Below are positions 45,601 through 55,190 of a DNA stretch of 64,000 bases, piece after piece. The stretch spans positions 1-64,000 of the forward strand of contig JAVTVY010033845.1 in assembly GCA_036873755.1 (NCBI GenBank), in the 5' to 3' direction. The number at the start of each line of letters is the position of its first letter. Within the stretch, counting starts at the first letter, position 1. This DNA comes from Hanleya hanleyi (taxonomy: Eukaryota; Mollusca; Polyplacophora; Lepidopleurida; Hanleyidae). Under the pieces are notes generated by a model, which did not search any database, was not told where the DNA came from, and saw only the letters and a list, made by a program, of their open reading frames with translations. A program made the position numbers and the translations under genes.

Positions 45601-47444
45601 GAACATCATGATGTCTTGCCGGCATCATTGAAAACTGTTGACCGCTTCTCTCTTGCAGGAAACAAGCCTATGTTTATGTATACTACGATTGTCTTTTTGA
45701 ATTTGGTGCTAATACTGTTATATGGAAAATGGAATAGGTCTTTGGATTATGGACGCGGATATTCTCTAATGGACGACGGCTGGATTATGAATGACGGACT
45801 AGACGCTTGTAACCTCACACGACGCATTCGGACCACGGATTGTCCATTTCCACTTTGGCTACAACTCCTACTGAGGACGTCAGCAATGACGCCACAGATG
45901 ACCCACATATCCCTCAAGTCGTATTCCACACCATGAAAGCTTTGCTTTGACACCTCACACGACGCATTCGGACCAAGAATGGTCCCTCGATCGCTCAAAC
46001 ACATCCCCACGCACCTCCAGAATGACCACTTTACTTACTACACCACAACTGCGCATGTTCAGATCGGCGCGACTTTCAATAAAAAACATGCCAGTCTGAC
46101 TCTACCCCACGAAAGCTTCACTAGGACACCCCAACCGGGTCATTTGGACCAAACATGGCCCCTCTCTACCCCAAACACCTTACTTCACACCCCCAAAATT
46201 CCCACTTTGGCTACTACTCCTACTGATGAGATCAAGAATGACGTCACGGATGACAGGGACGCTCCTCAAGTCATGGTCTACACCACGAAAGCTTCACTTT
46301 GACACCTCACACGAGGCATTCGGGCCAAGAATGGTCCCTCATCACTCAACAGACCCCCACGCACCTCCCAAAATGACCACTTTACTTACTGCGGATGCGC
46401 AGATTGGCGCAACTTCCAATGAAAACAAGCCAGTCTGACCCACGAGAGCTTCACACTGATACCCCACACGGTCCATTTGACCAGGGCCGGCCCCTCTATC
46501 ACCCAACAAACCTCGACGAATCCCCAAAATGCGCAAAATGACGATAACGGACGATACATTAGTCTAGTCGGATCCCGCTCTCACTCACACACTCACTCAC
46601 TCACCGTCGTTAGTGCGTCCATGCGTTAAGACGGGCGTTGGGGACGCCTCAAGGGCGTTGCGCACGCCTCACTCACTAACTCACTCACTCACTCACTCAC
46701 GCGCGCATACACTCACATTCACAGGAAACTGGATGGGAAGAAAGTCCATCATCTACTCCAAACGCACTCCACTGCACCTCCGAAACGCCCGCTTTCGCTT
46801 CTACTCGTACTGATGACGTCACAGATGACATGGAAAAACCTCAAGTCGTGGTCTACACCCGAGAGCTACAACATGACACCCCACACGACACATTCGGACC
46901 AAGGATGGTCCATCTTTACCCCAAACACACCGCCACGCACCCCCAAAATACCCGCTTTCGCTACTACTCGTACTGATGACGTCACAGATGACATGGATAT
47001 ACCTCAAATCGGGGTCTACACCCCGAGGGCTACAAGATGACACCCCACAGGACGCATTCGGACCAAGGATGGTCCATCTCTTCATATTAGGGCTGGAAAA
47101 TGTGTGATTCAACTGATATTGGCCGCCATTTTGGATTTTGGCGGCCATATTGAATTTTTAGACCAAGTACAAATCATTCCAAAATTAACTAATTATTCAT
47201 ACCCTATGTAGGACAAGAAAAAAAAACCTAGTTTGTGGTAAGAAAATTGATTTTCGAGCAGGAAATTGTGAGTTTCTATGGGTATTGGCGGTCATTTTGG
47301 ATTTTGGCCGCCATATTGGATTTGAGGCCAAATCCAGGGTGGCCCCTCAGCTAAATTGAAAGGGCATAGGTCAAGGATGACGGAACCACTGAGAAAACTT
47401 TGACCGGAAAAAATGTTAGTTTTTTCTTGGCTGGGACCTGTCTA
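42603..47444. mobile_element. 4.84-kb palindromic foldback element, TTA-flanked
   Basis: The element begins tagacaggtcccagccaaga and ends with the exact inverse. The first about 120 bp of each end match almost perfectly. The arms pair along about 2 kb (42603-44650 with 44938-47444), leaving a spacer of about 290 bp that contains its own palindrome (gggcgttgacgcccgtcaac near 44715). The right arm carries an extra 546 bp (45267-45812) absent from the left. Each arm consists largely of 165-190 bp units with ggtccgaatgcgtcgtgtg and tctgtgacgtcat, plus a (gtga)n microsatellite (43383-43450 and its inverse near 46570-46700). TTA flanks both ends (42600-42602, 47445-47447), a 3-bp duplication that fits PIF/Harbinger-type integration (inference). 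No transposase is present. Confidence 0.9.
45267..45812 (+). repeat. Insertion in the right foldback arm: Penelope-like end plus repeat R, copy 3
   Basis: Relative to the left arm (uninterrupted at about 44327), 546 bp are added between agatgaca and cctcacacg. The first about 160 bp (ccaccaagcgcctacactca, then gatacatatcgcatgctgat) match the Penelope-like flank at 55195-55320 in inverse orientation. The rest is repeat R, with the acceptor ctctcttgcag and a frame MFMYTTIVFLNLVLILLYG. The same junction of the two repeats is found inverted at 54840-55330, so they move or were copied as one unit. Confidence 0.82.
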
Positions 47445-47546
47445 TTAGTGGTTGTCTAATAAGAGGGGAATGGAAGTCCTCACGTCGTATGTGGCTCCTT
47501 GTTTATTAACCTACATTGAAGTCGTGTGTGACTGCTTGTTTATTAA

Positions 47547-48120
47547 CCCTATCTGGCCTGGGCTTTTTGGGACCTGTCCAGGCCTGGGGGGGCCGAAATG
47601 GCCCCCCTAATTATTTTTCTTACCTCTTGAGCTAGGGGGCTGAAATTTATTACACTATACCCTTGGGTCAAGCTCTACCAGAAAATGTAAAAAAATCCAA
47701 GATGGCCGCTTTGATGACGTCACAGTGACGCCATTTTGAAAAACGGCATTTTTTGGTCGATTTTTTGGTCAGATTTTCCGAATTTTTTATTTTTGCAATT
47801 TCTCCACAAAAACTGCATGAAAAATTAGCAAATATTAATGTGATACGAAATAAAATAGTTTTTGCCCACTTTTCATTGCGGAAAAGCAGAAATTTTGAAG
47901 AAATATGACAAAAAATCACTTTTCTGGTACACCACGTGGCCGCCATCTTGAATTTACCCATGATCCTCTGCTCGGGGGGTTATGAAAATAGGCTCAAAAT
48001 GACTCCAATAAGACAAATGATAAAGTCACGGAGTTTCAGCTCTCCATTGTTTGCCGTCCCGGAGATAGTGCAGAAAGTTTGGTAGGGGGGCCATAATGGC
48101 CCCCCCCAGGCCAGGTAGGG
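47547..48120. mobile_element. CCCTATCTGGCC MITE, copy 2 (TTAA-flanked)
   Basis: 574 bp flanked by TTAA (47543-47546 and 48121-48124), ends ccctatctggcctgg and ccaggccaggtaggg. Close to copy 3 at 55569-56143 along its whole length. It contains gatgacgtcacagtgacgcc. It lies only about 100 bp beyond the foldback element. Confidence 0.92.
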
Positions 48121-48307
48121 TTAAGCTACATTTAAATGAAGGACTGGGCATGCTGGTAATCATGATTCTGAGAGATCAGTTTAGCGCAGAAAGGTGATGT
48201 GTACATTCAATCATCTAAGCATTCAAAATCACGAACGTTAAACTACTACATTAACGAAATGTATCTATTAAACTGAATGATTCTATGATCGATGGGATTT
48301 CATCAAA

Positions 48308-48400
48308 ATGATGCTTGTAGTTTGTAAAAAAAAATTGGCTTTTGTACCCCTGTATGCTGCCTTATATCTGTTCTCTTATGAATATGACTATATGATTAAC
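48308..48400 (+). pseudogene. Penelope-like reverse transcriptase scrap
   Basis: The plus-strand frame FVPLYAALYLFSYEYDYMIN corresponds to PLLADLYLFSYEHDYMQAL in the copy at 11688-11888. Only motif B and its surroundings remain. Confidence 0.6.
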
Positions 48401-49054
48401 TTGTTTTTATTTCGATTCACTTCTCGGAAACATGCTTCACTGGGGGACTATTTGCAGGGCCTGAGCACTGCTTTCAGCAGGCAGAAAAAAGCCCAGCAAA
48501 ATCAGGACCTCATGTGTAGATGAGAGCACTGCTTAAAATTTCGACGGATAATAAATGATTATCATCTCATAGCACTTGAAATAAACTACAAGTATGGTAT
48601 TTGTTTTATTCAGGACTTAATGTGTAGAGGCGCACACAACTTAACATTTTAACGGATAATGTTTGTCAACATGTTTACCACTTGTTGCACTTGAAATAAA
48701 CTGCTTCCTGTCGAAAGATGAAAGTCTAAATTCAATCCAGGAAAGAAGGAATCAGGTAAAATTTTGTTAATACTGCCCAACATGTAAATTATTTAGGAGT
48801 CTCCTGCCGCTAACCTTTACGTCCGAAACATTTGAAATTTGCACCATATGATCTGCACATACCGCATGATCAACACTTCGAAGATGTGAATGTTTTAATT
48901 TCCAAAACCGCGGTTTACCTAATTTTCCTGACTATGCTAACTTCGAAAGTCAACATAAGACATCTTGGGAAAATCCCTTTTTGCTAATAACAAACTAATA
49001 CAAAGGCCATACTAATTGCTTCGATTACACTCGAATATTTTAACTTCGTTTTAG
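48401..49054. other. No gene; short tandem duplication
   Basis: At 48500-48702 a stretch with tcaggac, ttaatgtgtag, aacggataat and gcacttgaaataaact is present twice. Nothing else recognised. Confidence 0.45.
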
Positions 49055-49565
49055 ATCCTGACGTGGAGTTTTCGGGACCTGTCCGGGCCTGGCGGCATCT
49101 CGAACCCCCTAAATATTTTTCTTACCCCATGGAGATAGGCAGCTGAACCTTACCACACTATACTCTTGGGTCAATTTCTACTAGAAGATGCAAAAATCTA
49201 TGATGGCCCCTCTGATGACGTCGTCACAATGACGTCAGTTTCAGAAGTATTATTTTGGCCGATTTTTCGGTCAGATTTTTTGCATGTGATTCTTTCTATA
49301 AAAATACATCACAAATTGGTGAATAATAATCCCATGTAAAATAAAACCGTTTTTGCCTACCTCTCCTAGCCAAATAATTTAGGAAAACATACATTTTCTC
49401 GTACTCTACATCTCTGCCATTTTAAATTTACCCATGATCCGCTGCTTAGGGTTTTACGGAAATAGGCTAAAAATGACCCAAATACGACCAACTACAAGGT
49501 CTTGGATGTCTCCAATTATTTGGAGTTCCGGGGATAATTAGAAAGTTTGGTAGTGGGGTCATTTA
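49055..49565. mobile_element. CCCTATCTGGCC MITE, degenerate copy
   Basis: Shares ttttcgggacctgtccgggc, aaatatttttcttacccc, tgggtcaatttctac, tgatgacgtcgtcacaatga and agaaagtttggtagtggggt in the family order. The terminal inverted repeats are eroded. Confidence 0.75.
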
Positions 49566-49936
49566 CTCTAATTAAATTTCTTGAATCCATACCATTGGAT
49601 ACATATATATTTTAACTGCTAAAATGTCTTAGTTGTGATGTAATTAATGGAAAAGTAAAAAATGGCTTTCTGAAGTTTCTGTGAACTGGCCTCATTAAAG
49701 ACATCATGTTGCAGTCCTTCCCAGCACATTTTAATTTCCAACATTTTATATTCACTTCAATTTCAACAAGAAATCCTTCTTTGTTGTCCAATTCACCGTT
49801 ACATTTGTGTTTGGTGTAGTCCAGAATAACGAGCACAGAGGAAAAGAAATGGACATTTTTTTCTACAGAAGACAACAAGCGTTCTGAGAACCCCAACATC
49901 TCGCGTTGCGGGGTCATCCGCCAAATAGAGCAGTCC

Positions 49937-50705
49937 AGTGTGAGATTACTGCTGGATAGGTCAATCTCATGCGAGATTACCGCTGGATAGGCCAGTCCTG
50001 TGTAGGATTACTGCTGGATGGGCCAGTCCTGTGTTATTACTGCTGGATAGATCAGTCCCATGTGGGATTACTGCTGGATAGTCCAGTCCCAAGTGGGATT
50101 ACTGCTGGATGGGCCAGTCCCGTCTGGGATTACTGCTGGATAGGCAAGTCTCGTATGGAATCACTGCTGGATAGTTCAGTCCCGTTTGGGTTTTCTGCTG
50201 CATAGGCAGTCCAGTGTGGGATTACTGCTGCATACGGCAATCCCGTTTGGGATTACTGTTGGGGATGCCAGTCTCGTGTGGGATCTCTGCTGGATAGGCT
50301 AACCCTGTGTTAGATTACAGCGGAATAGGTCAGCCTCATGTAGGATTATGGCTGGATAATTTAGTGCCGTGTGGGATTATTGCTGCATATTGCAGTCCAA
50401 TGCGAGATTACTTCTGGATAGGTCACTCCCGTGTGAGATTACTGCTGTATACATGTACATGTAGGCCAGTCCCGTGTTGGATTACTGCTCCCATGTGGGA
50501 TTACTGCTGGATAGGCCAGCCTGGTCTGGGATTACTGCTGGATAGTTGAATCCCATATGAGATTACTGCTGGATAGTTGAATCCCATATGAGATTACTGC
50601 TGGATAGATCAGTTCCGTGAGGCATTACTGCTGGATAGGCCAGTGCCATTTAGGATTACTGCTGGATAGGTCAGTCCCCTGTGAGATTACTGCTGGATAG
50701 GTCTG
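49937..50705. repeat. Minisatellite, about 24 units of about 32 bp
   Basis: The unit reads approximately gggattactgctggatagg followed by ccagtcccgtgt. Units differ by point changes and a few length variants. An open frame runs through part of the array but follows the repeat period. Confidence 0.93.
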
Positions 50706-51590
50706 ACCAAGGAAAACATGAAACATGTCCACCAAGTTTATAAGGTTCAGCAAACTTTCCATGTACAGATCTACATGTAAACTTTTGCCCAACAATGGAA
50801 ACGTACGAAGTACAAAAATTCATATTTAATGTCATATTTCTTAAATAGCACATGCACAGCCTCGAATCACAATGAACTTGGGTAGCAAGTGTCAAACTCA
50901 TCCAATGAAAGCTGACAGCTTCAGCAAAGTTTCCATGTACAGGTGTACATGTATGAACATTGTCATTGGCAGATTACTAAGACAAAACTCTCCAAATTTG
51001 AACAAAAATCAATATTTCATCTCCTAAATAGCACAGGAGCATCCTTTAAACATATGAAATATGTGTATCAAGTTTCATAATCATCCAATGACAGCTGACA
51101 ACTGCAGTAAACTTTCTAAGTACATATGTACATGTATACATGTAGAGGCCTACATGCACAGCCTCTACATGTACAATTTGGCTAAACAGAAAATTCTATC
51201 ATTTGCCATAATTTGGACCAAAATTAATATTTCATCTCAAAAATAGCACAGGTACATCCTCTAATCATAAGAAACATGTGTACCGAGTTTCATAATCATC
51301 CAATGACAGCTGACAACTACAGCAAACTTTCTATGTACATCTACCTGTATACATGTAGAGGCCTACATGTACAATTTTGCTAAACAGAAAACTCTATCAT
51401 TTGCCATAATTTGGACAAAAATCATTATTTCATCTCAAAAATAGCACAGAGACATCCTCTAATCATAAGAAACGTGTGTACCAAGTGTCATAATCATCCA
51501 ATGACAGCTGACAACTTCAGCAAACTTTCTAAGTGCAGATGTACATGTGCACTTCAGCTAAACGCACAACTCTATCATAGGGATGTTAAC
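50706..51590. repeat. Tandem array, about 5 units of 180-220 bp
   Basis: Repeated landmarks are aatcatccaatgacagctga, cagcaaactttc, gtacatgtagaggcctacat, tttgccataatttggac and catctcaaaaatagcacag. The more 3' units are most alike and the first two are diverged. The array directly follows the minisatellite. Confidence 0.85.
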
Positions 51591-52508
51591 ATTGGAGCAC
51601 TCCAGGGATAGTACCCCCAGGTGGAATACATTATTTATTTTTTTAAATATTTTTTCTAAATTTTCTACATTTTTTTTATGAATTTGCTAAACCAAAAACC
51701 TTATCATTTCCAGGCCGGGGACATCGACACCGACGACGACATCCTCTCCCCACCCTCACAATATCTCCCCTTTACTTCGTAAGGCGAGATAAAAAAGGAA
51801 AGTCAGAAATAATTCACCTTGAGAACTTTTATTTAATTCAAGAGAATGAGTCCGATCTGTAGTTTTCTGTTGAAAATCTTCAAACCGGTAGATATTTCAT
51901 GTAGGAAGCTATTGTCTGAGTCTTGTGCAGCTGAAAAGTGTCAAGTTGTTGTACCCAAACTTGGGTATTGTATACATTGTCTCCGGATTCTTACATGGAG
52001 AATAAACTCTCAACCCGCGTTTCATGTCGTGTTTTGTAAAACCCTTTCATCTCAGCCTCTCTGATGTACAGGATGAAAGGGATAGGGGTATATATAAAGC
52101 GGTCAACTCACAATGTGATCTGAACCTTACCTGGCCGACACCTCCATGCCGCCTCCCACTCTCAAAGTATCTAATGTTCAACCTATTTTATTTCACATCA
52201 GATAAGACACAACTCAGAATGGGATTACTGTTTATGTGACTGATAGGCACAATATGTATCTAGAAAACTCTACATCATATACAATAACCATAGTTATATA
52301 AAAACAAGAATACATTACATTGTGAGACGCAATAGATAGAATGGACCTAGAATATGTATATTTTCAACATTGTCATGTACGGTCCCGATCCTGTTATTCA
52401 GGAAAGTCCTAGTATCCACCTATGAGTTATGGTGTACTTTGACATACACAAATTTACTTGCAATCCCACCACGAGGAAAATACAGCACAATTAACTTTCA
52501 AATAACAC
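51591..52508. other. No gene recognised
   Basis: Short frames only. The stretch ends with TTAA (52509-52512), the flank of the next element. Confidence 0.4.
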
Positions 52509-52781
52509 TTAAAGGTCAACCCAAACGCTCTGAGGTCAAAAATATAAAAAAAAATAGTCCTTTCGATTCTGAAAATAATGATATTTTTTTCATAATTTTG
52601 TGCAGTCTGGTTGGCGAGATATTGCCGTTTGAAAGGTGAAAATCGCTCTCCTGTCAATTCCAGCTGTGACGTCACGGAGGGAAGCCGTCTTGTATTCTCT
52701 ATGTTAAAGCCGTATACCACAGTCGTAAGTAGCTGCTGATTTCTGGAGATTTTCGGAGTATCGGGGCATCATTTGTTAAAT

Positions 52782-53130
52782 ATGCCGCGACGTTGTGTAG
52801 TGGGAGGTTGCAGTTTTACTACAGATGACGGTGTTAGTATTCATTTGTGGCCTAAAGACGAGAAAATCGCTGCAAATTGGACGAAATTTGTACGCAACAC
52901 GAGAGTGTGGAAAGAGGGCCCGAGCCAGTACTCGTATAATTTGCTCGGCACATTTTGACAGAAATTAGACATCATTCGAGGACATCTACAGCGTAGCAGT
53001 TGAATTTGGGTACAAACCAAAACTAAAGAGAACAGCTATTCCAACTACCAAACCTAAGAACAATCAGAATGTGACGGCAAAGAAATCGGACAAGGAGAAT
53101 CTATCACGGACATCGGCTGAACGAACCTAG
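52782..53130 (+). pseudogene. THAP zinc-finger ORF, broken
   Basis: Start MPRRCVVGGCSF gives the first CxxxxC pair of a C2CH THAP domain, followed by VSIHLWPKDEK and WTKFVRNTR. After PSQYS one extra base shifts the frame at about 52935; the correct frame continues ICSAHF (the C-x2-H pair), then a TAG at 52966-52968, then FEDIYSVAVEFGYKPKLKRT and a basic tail to the stop at 53128-53130. THAP domains bind DNA and occur in P, Kolobok and ISL2EU-type transposases. A palindromic TGACGTCA lies about 110 bp upstream (52667-52674). Confidence 0.85.
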
Positions 53131-53744
53131 CCTGCAAGCGAGGCCTCGGGCAGGGAAACGGCTGTACATGCCCTGCTCGCTCTCGCGTGGCATTTATTGC
53201 TTGAGCACCTACAGGTTAGACTGGATGAGTCTCTATTTCATATATATTATTTAATAATAATAAAATGATCTTTCATAAATATATAAACGTTTGATAAGTA
53301 AATAAATAAAAAACACCAATTGGAGTGAATGGCTGTAGATACAGAAGTGATAATAATACTTTCATAATCCCTTGACATTTGAGATTGAGGGAATATCATT
53401 CGATTTCAATTTAATTGAGGTAATTTGTCGAAAATTGAGCACTTTTCGCCATGAATGTCCAAAGCTTTTTTATCAAACTACATAATTCTGAAATTGGTAT
53501 TTCATGGGGATTATGGGAAAACAAACAAAATTCAAATCGGACGTATATCAGTAGAGTTATCAACAGTTTACTCTCCATACTGCCGAATCCCGGAGTTTAT
53601 CCCTTCGAAAAGGCTGCCTCGGTCAGTAACAACAATAACAACACAGATGTGCTCGTTCTTTACATCACAGAATCGTTCTACATTTAATACAGTTTGAAAT
53701 ATATGGACATTTGGTCTTATAGATGACGATAATAAGGTTTCCAG
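53131..53744. other. Interior of TTAA element 2
   Basis: Between the two ORFs the sequence is AT-rich. Frames at 53451-53697 show no transposase-like motif. Confidence 0.5.
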
Positions 53745-54026
53745 TCAAGTTGCATAACAATCTGTATTCAACAAACGACCTCCCCGAATCCTGTCGTCGT
53801 CGAGTTCCACGTTGTCAGAGTGGTTGTCACTGTCAGAATCGGAGCCGTACGGCTCAAATTGATAGGGCTGAATTCCGCCGTTGGTCTGCGAACAACTGTT
53901 AATTTGCCCGTCATCATCCTCCTCTATGTCTATTTCATCTTCTTGGCGAAAAATATTTCCATCTAAGCAGCTGATATCGCTCGAATCGACATCTGAACCG
54001 GAGCTCTGACTGCACTCGCTTTCCAT
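53745..54026 (-). CDS. Acidic ORF with PYQFEP motif, inside TTAA element 2
   Basis: 93 codons from ATG at 54026. The N-terminal two thirds are Ser/Asp/Glu-rich (DVDSSDIS, DEIDIEEDDDG), followed by GGIQPYQFEPYGSDSDSD and a short tail. It shares position (next to the right inverted repeat), direction (inward) and motif with 8126-8350. A TGACGTCA lies 37-44 bp upstream (54063-54070). It may be the first exon of a protein with a P2X7 C-terminal-like domain; that domain is not visible here. Confidence 0.55.
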   Translation of the reverse strand: MESECSQSSGSDVDSSDISCLDGNIFRQEDEIDIEEDDDGQINSCSQTNGGIQPYQFEPYGSDSDSDNHSDNVELDDDRIRGGRLLNTDCYAT

Positions 54027-54368
54027 GTTATCCGCTGTTTTTTCTCAGGCAACTTCCCTGCGTGACGTCATCAACCCAGCTGTGAAAGTGTGAAAAAGCC
54101 CACTTTGCTCCCATATTACGTGTGTTTCTGATCAGATTAGAATTTTTTCAATATTTTTTTCATACAAAGTGAAGTATGAACTACATGTATGATTTTTAAG
54201 GATTTTTAGACCAAAAAAAATTCCGTTTGGGTTGACCTTTAAAGTGTTATCATGTTTATATTATGGCGTGAATTGTGAAGTTTGCCTTTTTATTCCCTAC
54301 ACACGAAAAGCGAAGATTGTTCGCATTCAAAGGGCGGTTAGTAATATGAACCATGATACGTTTTCTCT

Positions 54369-54766
54369 TTATCGCATTGTGTAGCAATCCATGAGTGCAC
54401 AGTCAATCGTTGGAGCATCAGAATTGGTAGGCAATGGAATTCCATAGCAATAATTATCCGCCTTGGAATACCCAACCGAACAACAGCCATTTTGCTGGAC
54501 ACAGTGTTGAGCGCAGGATAAAAGACTTTGTCGGATCGCCAGCCATGCGTAATGAACTTCTCCAGAAACATCCTTAGTAAACGCCATTTGTCTTATTCCG
54601 AATGATGGAAGTCTGGACCTTGCGACACAAGGGTCATCCCAAGCAAGCGATGTACTCGATACAGGATACAGTGACGTATAACGGTCCGGTGTCGTTGGAT
54701 ACAAAGCGCTGGTGACAGTCGACGTTGCAATATTGGTCACCGCAGTGTTAGGTAGAGGTATGAGGT
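54369..54766 (-). CDS. PAN/apple-like exon, 3' end of a secreted protein gene
   Basis: Acceptor tttgtgtttcag precedes an open frame ending in TAA at 54369-54371. It begins with a Pro/Thr/Ser-rich linker (LIPLPNTAV, TSTVTSALYPTTPD). A Cys-rich part follows: DDPCVARSR, then SCAQHCVQQNGCCSVGYSKA, NYCYG, DCALMDCYTMR. The C-x3-C-x5-CC spacing fits a PAN/apple-like module. The exon accepts phase 1, as left by the C-type lectin exon at 57402-57623, so they may form one gene across an intron of about 2.6 kb. The link is inference. Confidence 0.65.
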
Positions 54767-54839
54767 CTGAAACACAAACGTTTTCAATGATAAGAATCTT
54801 TATTTTGGCATTGATCAAATTGATAACTAATTCATATAG

Positions 54840-55190
54840 CTTATACTCTATATAAGGGGTCCGCGTCCATAATCCAAATACCTATTTCATATCACATATA
54901 ACGACTCTCAAAAAGACAACCATAGTATACATGAATATAGGATAGTTTCCTGCAAGAGAGTAGCGTTCAAAAGTTTTCAATGATGGCGACAGGACATCAT
55001 CATGTTCCAGATATGTCGAATCAGTATCGCCGATCAGTATTCTTAGTCCATGATATTCGTTGTAAATTCGTCACCAGGATAATGAAGCATCTCAGTCACG
55101 CTTTGTGCCTGTTCATAACACCGTGAGTATCTTGAAGTACATGGGTTCATACTCCCTCTAACCCCGGGTTAAGCGGAATTATTCACAGGT
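54840..55190 (-). repeat. Dispersed repeat R, copy 4 (inverted)
   Basis: Minus-strand counterpart of 45437-45812: ggtccgcgtccataatccaa, ctgcaagagag (the inverse acceptor), gatcagtattcttagtccat and cttgaagtacatgggttcat. The hydrophobic frame is broken here. It lies just upstream (in minus sense) of the PAN-like exon. Confidence 0.78.

Larger units (their letters stand above)
52513..54238. mobile_element. TTAA-flanked element 2 with THAP and QFEP ORFs
   Basis: 1726 bp flanked by TTAA (52509-52512 and 54239-54242). The ends aggtcaacccaaacg (52513-52527) and cgtttgggttgacct (54224-54238) are perfect 15-bp inverted repeats. Further in, cagctgtgacgtcacggagg (from 52661) is mirrored by the inverse of cctgcgtgacgtcatcaacc and cagctg near 54058-54082. 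It carries a broken THAP ORF at the left and an acidic QFEP ORF at the right, both reading inward. TTAA plus THAP is the combination known for Kolobok transposons, but no DDE catalytic domain is left. The flanks also share ataacac-like sequence, so the true ends could lie slightly further out. Confidence 0.85.

Noticed and set aside
43052..47148. Numerous open frames of 60-119 codons in the foldback arms
   Set aside because: They mirror each other between arms on opposite strands and follow the 165-190 bp repeat units, so they are not independent genes.
49612..49917. 101-codon open frame on the minus strand with several Cys
   Set aside because: No recognisable domain, no supporting splice context and it overlaps no other evidence; left unassigned.
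49969..50549. Open frames with a repeated GLLLDSPV-like peptide
   Set aside because: They follow the 32-bp minisatellite and have no independent coding signal.
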